Shown one piece after another: positions 45,465 through 54,696 of a stretch of 60,096 nt of DNA. The stretch lies in the NCBI GenBank assembly GCA_903901425.1, contig CAIURC010000022.1, forward strand, positions 1-60,096, in the 5' to 3' direction. Each line of letters begins with the position of its first letter. The first letter of the stretch is position 1. The DNA comes from an uncultured Spartobacteria bacterium (GTDB lineage: Bacteria > Verrucomicrobiota > Verrucomicrobiia > Chthoniobacterales > Chthoniobacteraceae). The translations under genes and the position numbers were made by a program. Under the pieces are notes generated by a model. That model was not told the origin of the DNA, did not search any database, and worked only from the letters and a program-made list of their open reading frames with translations.

Positions 45465-46745
45465 ATGTACCCCCGACTCCTCGCATTCCTTCTCTCCCTT
45501 TCTTTTCTCCATGCTGCGCCCCCTGATCTCTCCCAAATCCGCTCACAGAGCGACCTCGAGGCCCTGATTTCCGCCACCTCTGAAGCCGCACTGAAAAAGG
45601 CCCTTGCCGAGCAAGCAACGGCGATCCTTGCCGCTGCCCAGCAGCACCCGCATGTATCGGCGGTCATCCAAACCATCGAGAGCGCTCCGGGATCGCTCAT
45701 AAAGGTCAACACGACTCCCGAGCCCCTCAAAAAAGCCGTGGGCGGCGAACTCCCCCTCTTCGACACGCTCACGCAGGTCAACACCGGCATTCTCAACGGC
45801 AAAGCGCACGTTTACCGGAAGGCCGACGAAGATCCCTACGATGCCGCCTTCCTCGAGCATCTGGGCAACATACCGTCCCTCGAATCGGTCAAGATCGTCG
45901 CAACCAAGATCCAGGATTCATGGCTGCCTCCGCTGCTGAAACTCAAAAACCTCGAATCCCTCAGCATGGAGGGACGCGCTGTGGAGTTGCCGGGAAAACC
46001 CGCCCTTGGAGATCCAAGTCTGGAACGGCTCACGGCACTCACGGGCCTCCGGAAGCTCACCTCGCTGGAACTGGCCTATTTCGGAGATGCAACCGACGCC
46101 GGTTTGGAGCAACTCGCAGGGCTCACCCACTTGGAACGATTCACCTTCCGGGGCTCACCAGTGAAAGGGCACGCGTTCGAAAAATTCAAAGGCTGGACGA
46201 AGCTGAAGAGTATCAACTTCCACAGCAACAGCCTGGATGACGAGGGCTTCGGGCACGTCTGCCAAAACTTTCCGAACCTTGAGTTCATCAAGCTCTGGCA
46301 TTCCAAGCTGCTCACCGATGCCAGCGCTGAGAATCTCGGGAAACTCACCAAACTCACAGGTATCGAGATCAGCGCTTCCAAGGCCACCGCAGGCCTCCTC
46401 AAACACCTGCGCCAAGTGCCTCTGGAATACGCCGCGCTTGAATATGGCGTGAACGCCCCGGCGGCAGATGCCATCGCCACGATGAAATCCATCCCAACCC
46501 TGCGCCGCCTCAAACTCGGTGGCCCGCTCACTGACCCCGACCTCACCGAACTCGCCGGGGCCACTCAACTGCGCGAATTATCCCTCGAGTTGAGCGAACT
46601 GACCGCCGAACGCCTCCCGCAGCTCCAAGCCTTCTCTTTCCTCAAATCTCTGACCCTCACTGTCCGCCCCAAAAGCCTTTCCAACGAAGTGCAGAACCAC
46701 CTCAAAGCCCTCCTGCCAAACGTGGAAGTGAAGTTCGCACCGTGA
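45465..46745 (+). CDS. secreted leucine-rich-repeat-like protein
   Basis: 426 residues from the ATG at 45465 with a signal peptide (YPRLLAFLLSLSFLHAAPP). A helical N-terminal part (LEALISATSEAALKKALAEQ) is followed from about residue 130 by irregular LRR units: LESVKIVATKIQ, LKNLESLSMEGRAV, LRKLTSLELAYFGDATDAGL, LTHLERFTFRGSPV, WTKLKSINFHSNSLDDEGFG and LRRLKLGGPLTDPDL. It probably acts as a binding protein outside the cell. The stop overlaps a GTG that could start the downstream beta-helix frame, but the true start there is 120 bp later. Confidence 0.8.
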   Translation: MYPRLLAFLLSLSFLHAAPPDLSQIRSQSDLEALISATSEAALKKALAEQATAILAAAQQHPHVSAVIQTIESAPGSLIKVNTTPEPLKKAVGGELPLFDTLTQVNTGILNGKAHVYRKADEDPYDAAFLEHLGNIPSLESVKIVATKIQDSWLPPLLKLKNLESLSMEGRAVELPGKPALGDPSLERLTALTGLRKLTSLELAYFGDATDAGLEQLAGLTHLERFTFRGSPVKGHAFEKFKGWTKLKSINFHSNSLDDEGFGHVCQNFPNLEFIKLWHSKLLTDASAENLGKLTKLTGIEISASKATAGLLKHLRQVPLEYAALEYGVNAPAADAIATMKSIPTLRRLKLGGPLTDPDLTELAGATQLRELSLELSELTAERLPQLQAFSFLKSLTLTVRPKSLSNEVQNHLKALLPNVEVKFAP

Positions 46746-46867
46746 ATTCTCGAAACTCCCGCCCGGGGTTGTCGGGACAATTTCGGGCGTGGCATTGTCA
46801 CAACTCGAGCACCTTGTTTCTTGGCAGCCCGGAAACCCTCCCTTTTCCAAATCCGAGCACTGCCTCT

Positions 46868-47560
46868 ATGCCTCTCCTCCCGTATCTCCTCGCCCTCCTT
46901 CTCGCTTCCCACGCCCTCGCGGGTGAGATCTCCCGCAGCCCGCTGGTGCTTTCCAAAGGAGGCACGCCCGAGCACCCTGCGGTCTTCGATGGAAAAGGTC
47001 TCGTCATTGATCTGGGAACCGATGTGACCAATCACGCCTGGAAAAAAGAGGGAGACCTCTGGACCTCAAATGGGCCTCTCCTCCAGCGTCCTCCGCTCCT
47101 CGCAGGACAAACCGCCGGGCTCTTTGTCGATGAGCACCCCATCCCCATCCCCAGAGATCTTGAGAAGGAAAAGGCGCATCCTGAAAAAAAAGGGTTCTGC
47201 TACATCGACCCCGCCTCGCTCCGCCCCGGGCAGATGGGCTATGGGGAGGATGGGTCCCTCTATTTCCGGTGGCCTGAAAACCAGCCGCCGGGGTCAGCCC
47301 GCCTCGTGTTGCCGGCAAAGGCGGGCGTGAGCGCGGTCGTCATCGCCTGCTCGCACATCGTGGTGCGCAATGTGACCGCCATGCACGCCGGCAATGACGG
47401 CTTCAACATTCATAACGGTTGGACCGGGATTCGTCTCGAGAACATTCGGGCCCTTTCCAATGGCGATGAGGGCATTAGCGCGCATGACGAGGTGGAGATG
47501 ACTGTCGACGGCGCCGAGATCGCTTGGAATGGCTCGGCATCAGGGGGTGTTGCTGCTCAG
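46868..47560 (+). pseudogene. 3'-truncated right-handed beta-helix protein gene
   Basis: A signal peptide (PLLPYLLALLLASHALAG) starts at the ATG at 46868. The visible part has the leading domain and then parallel-beta-helix rungs with HIVVRNVTAMHAGNDGFNIH, NGWTGIRLENIRALSNGDEG and AHDEVEMTVDGAEIAWNGS, the start of a pectate-lyase-like helix. Near 47.54 kb the similarity stops after SASGG. The frame continues as non-helical, Arg/Gly-rich sequence that is the shadow of a WD40 gene. The gene is therefore cut off and joined to unrelated DNA. A functional product is unlikely. Confidence 0.75.
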
Positions 47561-48224
47561 AATCTGGCGCGAAAAAGGGGACCAGGTTTTCGAGCAGAAG
47601 GTGTTGCACTCGACCGTCGCCGCTCTGGAGTGGCGGCCGGACAGTGGAGGACTCGCGGTGGGCGGCTACAACGGGGTTTCGTTGTTCCGAATGAAGTCCG
47701 GGATCTGGGGGACGCAGCCATACGAGGAATTGGAATGGAAAGGCAGTGTGCTGGCGGTGGCATGGAGTCCCAGTGGGCGGTATGTCGCGGCCGGTTCGCA
47801 GGAATCCACCATCCAGTTCTGGAAACTCCCGTACCGCCACGGGGAGGCACTGGCGATGTCAGGGTACTCCACCAAAGTGCGTGAACTGGCCTGGGACGCG
47901 GAATCCCGCTGGCTGGCGAGCGGGGGCGGCGAACTGGTCACGGTCTGGGACGTGCGTGGGCGAGGGCCTGCCGGAACGCGCCCGCGCCAACTCGAGGGAC
48001 ACACGGAGCGGGTGTCGTGCCTGAAGTTTCAGAGAAAGGGTACCCGGCTTGCCAGTGGAGGACGAGACCGCCGGGTGTGCATCTGGGATCTTTCGGGATC
48101 GGGCGACCGCGGCCTGGAGCTGGAGTGGTCGGAACGTGTGTCGGTGCTGGAGTGGTCGCCGGACGGAGGCGCACTGGCTGTGGGAGGAAACGCCGGGGGC
48201 GTTCAGATCTGGGAAAATGCATGA
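47529..48224 (+). pseudogene. 5'-truncated WD40 repeat gene
   Basis: The frame can be read from an ATG at 47529, but real WD40 similarity begins mid-repeat at about LLLRIWREKGD and covers four or five repeats: LHSTVAALEWRPDSGGLAVG, GSVLAVAWSPSGRYVAAGSQ, TKVRELAWDAESRWLASGGG, GHTERVSCLKFQRKGTRLAS and VSVLEWSPDGGALAVGG. A propeller normally needs seven, so two or three repeats are missing at the 5' side, where the beta-helix gene ends. Its stop overlaps the ABC permease ATG by 8 bp, so it was the upstream member of a transport operon. Confidence 0.75.
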
Positions 48225-49164
48225 ATGGCTGGACATGTTCCGGCAGGAATTCGTGCAGCGGGCGCTCGTGGGCGCGCTGCTGGGTGGGTTTCTGAGTGGT
48301 TACCTCGGGGGCTGGGTGGTTCTGAGGAAAATGGCACTGACAGTGGATGCCATTTCCCATTCCCTGTTTGCCGGTCTGGCGGTGGCGGCAACCACGGTGG
48401 GGTTCTCCGCACCGGGCATGCTGCTGGGAGGTCTGTGTTCAGGCCTTTTTGTGGCAGGCGGCGCCGAGGTGGTCCGACGAACCACCCGGATCAAACGGGA
48501 TACCGCCATCGGAATCCTCTACACCGTGTCTTACGGGTTTGGTCTGATGGTGCTGGCCCGACATTCGTTCCGGCTTTCGATTGAGCACTGGCTGTTTGGC
48601 GACATCTTTTCACTTGCAGGCACAGATCTCGTCCAGTTGCTGGGGTGGACCCAGTGTGTCTTCCCAATCCTCGTGGCACTTGAAAGGCCTCTGGCATTGT
48701 GCTGCGTTGGCGAGGAGGTCGCCCGGAGCATCGGCATCCGGACGCGTTGCCTCAAATTTCTCCTGATGGCCGCCCTCCTGGGCACGGCGGTGCTGAACTT
48801 CAAGGTCGCCGGGGTTGTGGCCACGGTTTCCCTGCTAGTGGCTCCGGCTGCGACACTCTACCTCCTGACAGACAAATTTGCGCTGTTGCTTTGGGGAAGT
48901 GCCGCTCTCGGCGCGGGCGGAGCTGTGCTTGGGGTTGCCATCGCCAGCGTTCTCGAATCCGTTTCCGGCGGCGTCTGTATTGCCCTTGTGCAGGGCTGTT
49001 TTTTTCTCTGTGCACTGGTTTTTTCGCCGCGGTACGGCGTTCTGGCCTTGCTGAGAAAGGAGGATCATTACTGCGAGGAGTCCTTCTGGCGCTGGCACCA
49101 ACCACCCGGGGCGGCCCTGAGGAAAAACAGGCGCCTGGAGGGGATCGGTGCTGAGCCTCAGTAA
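48217..49164 (+). CDS. metal ABC transporter permease (ZnuB/MntB family)
   Basis: 315 residues with eight or nine membrane spans, starting at the ATG at 48217 that overlaps the WD40 stop by 8 bp. Family blocks: LVGALLGGFLSGYLGGWVVL, ALTVDAISHSLFAGLA with the conserved Asp and His, RDTAIGILYTVSYGFG, GDIFSLAGTD, and FKVAGVVATVSLLVAPAAT in the permease loop. It would move zinc or manganese into the cell with a binding protein and an ATPase. Neither partner gene is in the window; both may have been on the lost side of the 47.5 kb junction. The last 35 residues form a basic extension. Confidence 0.92.
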   Translation: MHEWLDMFRQEFVQRALVGALLGGFLSGYLGGWVVLRKMALTVDAISHSLFAGLAVAATTVGFSAPGMLLGGLCSGLFVAGGAEVVRRTTRIKRDTAIGILYTVSYGFGLMVLARHSFRLSIEHWLFGDIFSLAGTDLVQLLGWTQCVFPILVALERPLALCCVGEEVARSIGIRTRCLKFLLMAALLGTAVLNFKVAGVVATVSLLVAPAATLYLLTDKFALLLWGSAALGAGGAVLGVAIASVLESVSGGVCIALVQGCFFLCALVFSPRYGVLALLRKEDHYCEESFWRWHQPPGAALRKNRRLEGIGAEPQ

Positions 49165-49348
49165 CCGACTCGGCTGAAAGTGGCGCACACGCCTGGAGTC
49201 ACTTCTGTGGGGCCACCCTGCAAGTTTATCAGGGCCGCCCGCAGTCCTGTTCCAAACCCGTTTTTTTCTTCACAGCCCCAACGCAAACCCGTATCCACTT
49301 CCCGCGCTTCTGTAGGCAGTTTGTTTTCGCAGAGGCGGACCTTGAATC

Positions 49349-50902
49349 ATGAAGAACATTTCCCCTCTGTTTTATGCCTGCGCGGCCCTGTCCCTTCCCG
49401 GGATTTGCCACGCGGGAAAAGGCATTCTGGAAACCCGGCCGGGATTCAGACCCACCCTGGTGATTTCCGATACCCTGACGGACACCGTCCTGCGTTCCAT
49501 TGAACGGGAAGTGGATCCGGCGAACTCCGGGGACTCCTACGAGGACAGGAATGGCAACGGGGTTTTTGATGCTGGGGACGAACTGATCACAGATTCCGAT
49601 GGGGACGGCCAGTATGATGAGCCCGTGTATCTGACCCGGGTGAGCTACACCAGGGTTCCCATGCAGCGGTTGACAGCAAAGATCGTCGCCAGCCTCCGGG
49701 ATTTGGAGGGAGCTGATTTTGATTTCAGTTCGGTTTCCGTGGACACACCGGTTTCGATTCAGATCGGGGATTACAGTTTTTCAGGCCTGCTCGGGGAAGA
49801 ACAGGGGCGCGGTGTCTGGAGGAAGGCGGGCGCGCTGAACGGGGTTCCCTACGCGGCAGGGGATGCCAAACCCCTGGGAAACAGCGCCGTGTACGTTCTG
49901 GGTTCCCATGTCCGGCGGTTGGCAAAGGACGGCACGCCCCTGCTGGATCCCGTGGGCACACCGCTGACCCGTTTCAGAGAAGATGGCCGGATCCGGGTGG
50001 ATTGGAATGCCCGCCTTGGCCTAGTGCAGTTCACTGTTCAACTGCGTCTCTTGGACGATGGGAGCTTTGGAGCCACCCCGAGCTTTCTCGCAACCCGGCT
50101 GGCGGACTCCACCGAGTCCGGAAAACAGACGTTTAATCATCAGCCCATCCCGGTCCGGGTCCAGTTTGGCACTGCCACCGGGGAGCGCATTGTCTACGGG
50201 AAAGGCATCCGCCAAGCCAGCGCCCACAGGCTGCTCCCCGCTGAAACCCCGCTCCGCTCCATTGCGGTGCTGGGCGCCGCCGATCACCAAGCTCCCAAAC
50301 TGAGCCGGATGAATGTGCCGTCCCAGTCCACGGACGGGCACGTGAGTTTTTCCGGCACGTTGTCAGACCGACCGTCGCCGACTTTCCCGGGGCTCTTCGA
50401 GATCCCCGCAGAAGACTTGGCCGGGCCGACTTTGGAAGTTTACGTGAACGGGACTGGGGTCACCGACGGAAACGGAAACGTGGTGGGCGGTTTTCCCGTC
50501 GACACCTCGCTGTACTCCGAAGGCCGGTGCGAGTTCGGAGCAGCGGTGCAACTGGCGGAACCGCTCAACACATTGCGGTTGGTAGCGCGGGATGCCGATG
50601 GAAACCAGTCCGCGGGCACTTTCAGGGTTCGGGCGGGCAGCGGGTCCTCCGGGAGCAGCTCCTCCGGGAGCGTTGCCTTGACGAAAACCGGGTCGGGCTT
50701 CTTGGTCATCGGGCCAGGTAGCGGAGGGGTGGTGGTAAATGCAGGAGGCTCGCCTGTACCAAACCCGACGCAGGGCCAACTGATTCTGGGTGGCTCCGGA
50801 ACGGCTCCAGCCGGCACCGTCACCAACAACTCCGGCTTCCTGAATCTCTCGGGAGCCGCCGTACTGCCAAACCAAAATCCGGTTTTACCGCCCGGCAATT
50901 GA
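49349..50902 (+). CDS. secreted protein of unknown family with EF-hand-like calcium motifs
   Basis: 517 residues with a signal peptide (LFYACAALSLPGICHAGKG). Near residue 65 lie DRNGNGVFDAGDELITDSDG and DGQYDEP, dockerin/EF-hand-type loops with spaced Asp. The rest is beta-rich with no catalytic signature. Late features are LNTLRLVARDADGNQSAGTF, a cadherin/Ig-like strand set, then a Ser/Gly-rich linker (GSGSSGSSSSGS) and a Gly/Pro-rich end. Probably a calcium-stabilised adhesive or envelope protein; the family is not recognised. It stands alone, 180 bp after the permease. Confidence 0.7.
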   Translation: MKNISPLFYACAALSLPGICHAGKGILETRPGFRPTLVISDTLTDTVLRSIEREVDPANSGDSYEDRNGNGVFDAGDELITDSDGDGQYDEPVYLTRVSYTRVPMQRLTAKIVASLRDLEGADFDFSSVSVDTPVSIQIGDYSFSGLLGEEQGRGVWRKAGALNGVPYAAGDAKPLGNSAVYVLGSHVRRLAKDGTPLLDPVGTPLTRFREDGRIRVDWNARLGLVQFTVQLRLLDDGSFGATPSFLATRLADSTESGKQTFNHQPIPVRVQFGTATGERIVYGKGIRQASAHRLLPAETPLRSIAVLGAADHQAPKLSRMNVPSQSTDGHVSFSGTLSDRPSPTFPGLFEIPAEDLAGPTLEVYVNGTGVTDGNGNVVGGFPVDTSLYSEGRCEFGAAVQLAEPLNTLRLVARDADGNQSAGTFRVRAGSGSSGSSSSGSVALTKTGSGFLVIGPGSGGVVVNAGGSPVPNPTQGQLILGGSGTAPAGTVTNNSGFLNLSGAAVLPNQNPVLPPGN

Positions 50903-51165
50903 ACCGGTGCCGGGTCAAACAGCTTGAGTTTGAATGCCCCCGCTGGCATCCCTGACTTGAGGTTTTTCCGCCCTCCAGGCGCACCTCAGAACCCAGCCGG
51001 AACATCTCCGGATTCCTCAGGCGGCACCACCCAGCCGTGATACCCGGGCCGGCGCTTCCCTGACGCAGGTTGTCGTCGTGGGCACACTGGCGAGGTGTGG
51101 GATCCGTCTGCTCACTGCCGATTTCCCCCCGCCGATTCTCCCAAGGCTTCGCCCTGAAACAAATT

Positions 51166-52242
51166 CTAGCCGCCCCCGGTTCCCGCCGCACCCAGCTGTT
51201 CCAGCCGGGCTTCCATTGGCGGCACCGCTTCCGGGACCGTCTCCCAGATTTCCTCCATCCACCGGGCAATTGTGGCCCCGGGTTTGCCGGGAAAACGCTG
51301 ACCCACCAGCCGGTAAAGATCCCGGCGGGAGTCGAGATTGATCAGGAGCGCCAGAAAAAAGCGGTGCTCGGGTTCGTCGACCGCTCCGCGCAACCCGGCC
51401 AGCAGGTCGCGTTGCACAATTTCGTCGAGTGTCGGAAAAACGGCCTTGGCCAGGGAGGAGTGGCGTTTTTTGAAAACTTTTGTGGCGTTGTTCCAGAGGC
51501 CGCGGGAACGCAGGGCCGAGACACAGTTTTGCAGGATGAAAAAGCCGCGTTCGAAATCGAGGACGTCGAGCATCTCAAAGACGAGCTTGGGGAAACCGGG
51601 GTGTCCGGAGGCGTCCAGGACATCGAGCAGCTGTTTTCTGCGCTGGGTGAGGGAATCGTGATGGAACGGGTCGAGGGCGATGTGCGGGGGCAAATAAGTG
51701 AACTGCGGCCCCGTGCCCGGGCTCGTGTGGGTGCGGAGCACGACGGTAACCGACGGGGTTTCAAGATGGAAAAGGGCGTGGATGAATTCCGTGCCCGCCC
51801 GGATCGGGACGGTAGCGCCCGTGGGCAGAAGTTCGGACCGGAGCCGTTTCAGGGTGCCGGTCCGGAGATGGGCGGAAACGGGTTTGGGGTCGAGAAACCG
51901 GAAAGTGGAATGGAGGCTGGAGCCTTGGAGCACATGGAAGGCGCCATCGAACTCGTGCTGATGGATGTCGGTGGTGCCGTCCATCCAGAAAAGGAGCTGG
52001 ATGTACAGACGGGGATGATCGAACACCACCAGTTCGGGCTGGCCAAACCCGGACTGCGTCTGGAACGGCTGTTCTTCGGCCAGCAGGAAATCCTCGAGCA
52101 CCGTATCCAGATCGGCGTTCTGCGCGGGATTAGTCTCCTGCAGGAGCCGGGCCGCCAGAGCCGGAAACGCGCGCGGATCGAAATTCAGGGCCTGCCAAGA
52201 CTGGACGGCCCGGTTGCCCAGGGCGTGGAAAAAGGGGTTCAT
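51166..52242 (-). CDS. cupin-like (cysteine-dioxygenase-fold) protein of unknown function
   Basis: 358 residues, no signal peptide. A likely cupin metal site is DIHQHEFDGAFHVLQGSS (HxHxFxGAF) near residue 92, with a second strand pair FIHALFHLETPSVTVVLRTH. The N-terminal 80 residues and the C-terminal 180 are helical (KQLLDVLDASGHPGFPKLVF, RRDLYRLVGQRFPG). This suggests a non-haem iron enzyme or a sensor. It is the only minus-strand gene between 47.5 and 58.1 kb and has no operon partner. I do not recognise a named family. Confidence 0.7.
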   Translation of the reverse strand: MNPFFHALGNRAVQSWQALNFDPRAFPALAARLLQETNPAQNADLDTVLEDFLLAEEQPFQTQSGFGQPELVVFDHPRLYIQLLFWMDGTTDIHQHEFDGAFHVLQGSSLHSTFRFLDPKPVSAHLRTGTLKRLRSELLPTGATVPIRAGTEFIHALFHLETPSVTVVLRTHTSPGTGPQFTYLPPHIALDPFHHDSLTQRRKQLLDVLDASGHPGFPKLVFEMLDVLDFERGFFILQNCVSALRSRGLWNNATKVFKKRHSSLAKAVFPTLDEIVQRDLLAGLRGAVDEPEHRFFLALLINLDSRRDLYRLVGQRFPGKPGATIARWMEEIWETVPEAVPPMEARLEQLGAAGTGGG

Positions 52243-52347
52243 CAGATTTTGGGCAATCAGATCCGGAAGGCTCCGGAACGCGATTCCAAAATGAGGGCTG
52301 CATTCTCATCGCCGCAAACCTGTCCCCATGATACCTAAGACGCTTTT

Positions 52348-53637
52348 ATGAAGGAATGGTACTACGCACTCAACGGCGCTCAGAACGGACCAGTGGACGG
52401 AACCGAAATCCAGCGCCTGCGGGCCGCCGGAATTCTTGAGGACGAAAGTCTGGTGTGGTGCAACGCACTCCCGGAGTGGACCGCGTTCCGGTTTGTGCCA
52501 AAGGAGTTTTTTGAGGAACCGGCTCCGAGCGCAGAAACGGGCTTGGAAACTGCGGCTGGAATCGAGTCCGCACTGCCGGCGGGACAAACCGCGGTAGACC
52601 GCACGGAGCGCGAGTTGGCATTCGAGTTCAAAGGAGGCGCTGGCGAATATTTCCGGATCTGGATTGTGAACGTGGTGCTGACCCTCCTCACTTTTGGGCT
52701 TTATGCGGCATGGGCCAAGGTCCGCACCCGGCGTTATTTTTACGCCAACACTCTCCTGGGGGGTAAACCGTTTGACTTCACGGGGAACCCCGTGGCGATT
52801 TTGAAGGGAAACCTGATTTTCGGGGCGCTCTTCATTGGGTACAACCTGCTCCTCCAGTTTTATCCGATCGCAGCCATCGGGGCTTTTGGGCTGATGCTGG
52901 CGGTGTTTCCGTGGCTGATCTGGAAAGCGCTCCAGTTCCGGGCCCATAACACCGTGCACCGGAACGTCCGGATGCGTTTCCACGGAACTCTGGGGGAGGC
53001 ATACAAGGTCTATCTCGGGCTCGCTCTGCTCGTGCCGTTCACGCTCGGACTCATCCTGCCCTACCTCGGGTTCCGCCAGAAACGCTACCTGCTGAACCAC
53101 ATGGCCTGGGGCAACAGCCGGGCCGAGATGCGCGGCGAATCCGGGTTTTTCTACCTCACATTTTTCAAGGCCCTCGGGATTCAGGTTCTGGTGTTCATGC
53201 TGAACATTGCCCTCTGGATCGGTGCATTTGCAGGACTCAAACTCGCAGAAAAGGCGGACGGCAATCCTCCCTCGCTCATCTTCGCCCTTGTGGGTCTGGG
53301 GTCCTACCTCCCCATGTTTGCCGTGGCACTCTATTATCAGGTCAGGACTGGCAACTACGCCATCAACCTCACACAATGGGCCGGGGTCGGCCGGATCCGG
53401 TCCACGGTCCGGGCCCGGGACTTGCTCTGGATGTACTTGAGCAACGCGGTTGCCGTGCTTCTTTCCCTCGGTCTGCTGGCCCCATGGGCCAAGGTCCGGA
53501 TGGCCCGCTACAGAGCGAGCCGGACCCTGCTCGTGGTGTCAGGTGACCCGGACCAGGTCGCCCAGGAGGTGGCCCGGGAGGAGTCCGCCCTCGGAGACGC
53601 CGGCGCCGATGCTCTCGATGTCGAAGTCGGTTTTTAG
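52348..53637 (+). CDS. GYF_2-DUF898 membrane protein (YjgN-like)
   Basis: 429 residues. The N-terminal GYF_2 domain (KEWYYALNGAQNGPVDGTEI, LVWCNALPEWTAF) binds proline-rich peptides. It is followed by DUF898: GEYFRIWIVNVVLTLLTFGL, YAAWAKVRTRRYFYANT, and a second copy-like stretch TLGLILPYLGFRQKRYLLNH. About six membrane spans. DUF898 proteins are often encoded with M48 proteases, and here an M48 gene follows after 4 bp. Probable role in membrane-protein quality control or transport (inference from partnership). Confidence 0.88.
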   Translation: MKEWYYALNGAQNGPVDGTEIQRLRAAGILEDESLVWCNALPEWTAFRFVPKEFFEEPAPSAETGLETAAGIESALPAGQTAVDRTERELAFEFKGGAGEYFRIWIVNVVLTLLTFGLYAAWAKVRTRRYFYANTLLGGKPFDFTGNPVAILKGNLIFGALFIGYNLLLQFYPIAAIGAFGLMLAVFPWLIWKALQFRAHNTVHRNVRMRFHGTLGEAYKVYLGLALLVPFTLGLILPYLGFRQKRYLLNHMAWGNSRAEMRGESGFFYLTFFKALGIQVLVFMLNIALWIGAFAGLKLAEKADGNPPSLIFALVGLGSYLPMFAVALYYQVRTGNYAINLTQWAGVGRIRSTVRARDLLWMYLSNAVAVLLSLGLLAPWAKVRMARYRASRTLLVVSGDPDQVAQEVAREESALGDAGADALDVEVGF

Positions 53638-53641
53638 CCGC

Positions 53642-54685
53642 ATGACACTGCAAGGAACACTCTACGCCAGGAATTCGGCCCGGGCCACACCAGCTACAGC
53701 CCACCTGGAGGGGGACACCCTGCGCCTCTTCTGGGAGGACGGTCAGGACGTGCAGTCCATGGCCCGGTGTGAGCTTTCGGAACCCATGGGCGAAACGGCC
53801 CGAACTCTGGTTCTCCCCGACGGCCAACGCCTGGAGTTTCAGGATCCCGCGGCGCTCCGCGCACTGGCGGAATGGGAAACCGCCACGGGCCGGTCGTCGC
53901 TCTACGGCCGGGTCCATTGGCTTGAACAGCGCTGGGCGGCAGTGCTCGTGGCAGGTTGTCTGCTTCTGGCCGCACTCGGGCTGGGTTACTTCAAGGGGGT
54001 CCCGCTCCTCGCTGACCGCGTGGCCAGAAAGCTGCCTGATTCCGTGTCGGTCACCGTCACGGATCAGGCGCTCGGGATCCTGACAAAAATCCTGCGCCTC
54101 AAGGACTCCACGCTTCCGGCGGAGAGACGGGCGATCTTGGAGACCCAGTTCCGTGCCATGGCCGCGGAGATGGATCCCGGCAGCGGCCGGAACTACCGAC
54201 TGGTTTTCAGATCCACCCTGATCCCGAATGCCGTGGCTTTGCCGGATGGCCTGGTGCTGGTGACCGATAAACTGGTGGAGATGTCCAAGGACGACCGCGA
54301 AATCTACGGCGTGTTGGCCCACGAAATCGTCCATGTCCGGGAACGGCACGGGCTGCGGTCGGTCCTGCAGAACTCGGCCGTTTTCTTTGTGTGGACGCTT
54401 CTGAGCGGCGACATCTCCACCGTGGCAGGGGCAGGGGCGGCGGTGCCCACGGCGCTTGCGGAGTCCCGGTACAGCCGCCGGTTTGAGGAGGAGGCGGACC
54501 TCGGGGCAGCGGAATATATGGTGCGCGTGGGCTGGGGAACGGCGCCGCTGCGCAATATCCTGAGCCGGATCGATCCCGAGGACCGCCATCTGGGCGGGGT
54601 GGAGGAGATTTTTTCGAGCCATCCGATGACCGAAAAAAGAGCCCAGTTTTTCGACGCGTACGAGAAAAGCAGAAGCGGTCACTGA
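53642..54685 (+). CDS. M48-family membrane metalloprotease
   Basis: 347 residues from the ATG at 53642. An N-terminal cytoplasmic beta domain (about 90 residues) precedes a membrane span near 98-115 (AAVLVAGCLLLAALGLGYF). The protease domain has HEIVH in GVLAHEIVHVRERHG (zinc His pair and catalytic Glu), followed by the third zinc ligand in RRFEEEADLGAAEYM, and SSHPMTEKRAQFFDAY, the usual M48 C-terminal HP motif. Translationally close to the DUF898 gene (4 bp). It likely degrades misfolded membrane or periplasmic proteins. Confidence 0.92.
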   Translation: MTLQGTLYARNSARATPATAHLEGDTLRLFWEDGQDVQSMARCELSEPMGETARTLVLPDGQRLEFQDPAALRALAEWETATGRSSLYGRVHWLEQRWAAVLVAGCLLLAALGLGYFKGVPLLADRVARKLPDSVSVTVTDQALGILTKILRLKDSTLPAERRAILETQFRAMAAEMDPGSGRNYRLVFRSTLIPNAVALPDGLVLVTDKLVEMSKDDREIYGVLAHEIVHVRERHGLRSVLQNSAVFFVWTLLSGDISTVAGAGAAVPTALAESRYSRRFEEEADLGAAEYMVRVGWGTAPLRNILSRIDPEDRHLGGVEEIFSSHPMTEKRAQFFDAYEKSRSGH

Positions 54686-54696
54686 AGGGAGGACCT

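Noticed and set aside
47529-48224. WD40 ORF considered as a complete gene with the ATG at 47529
   Set aside because: It starts mid-repeat, codes for too few repeats to close a propeller, and its first codons belong to the beta-helix gene in another frame.
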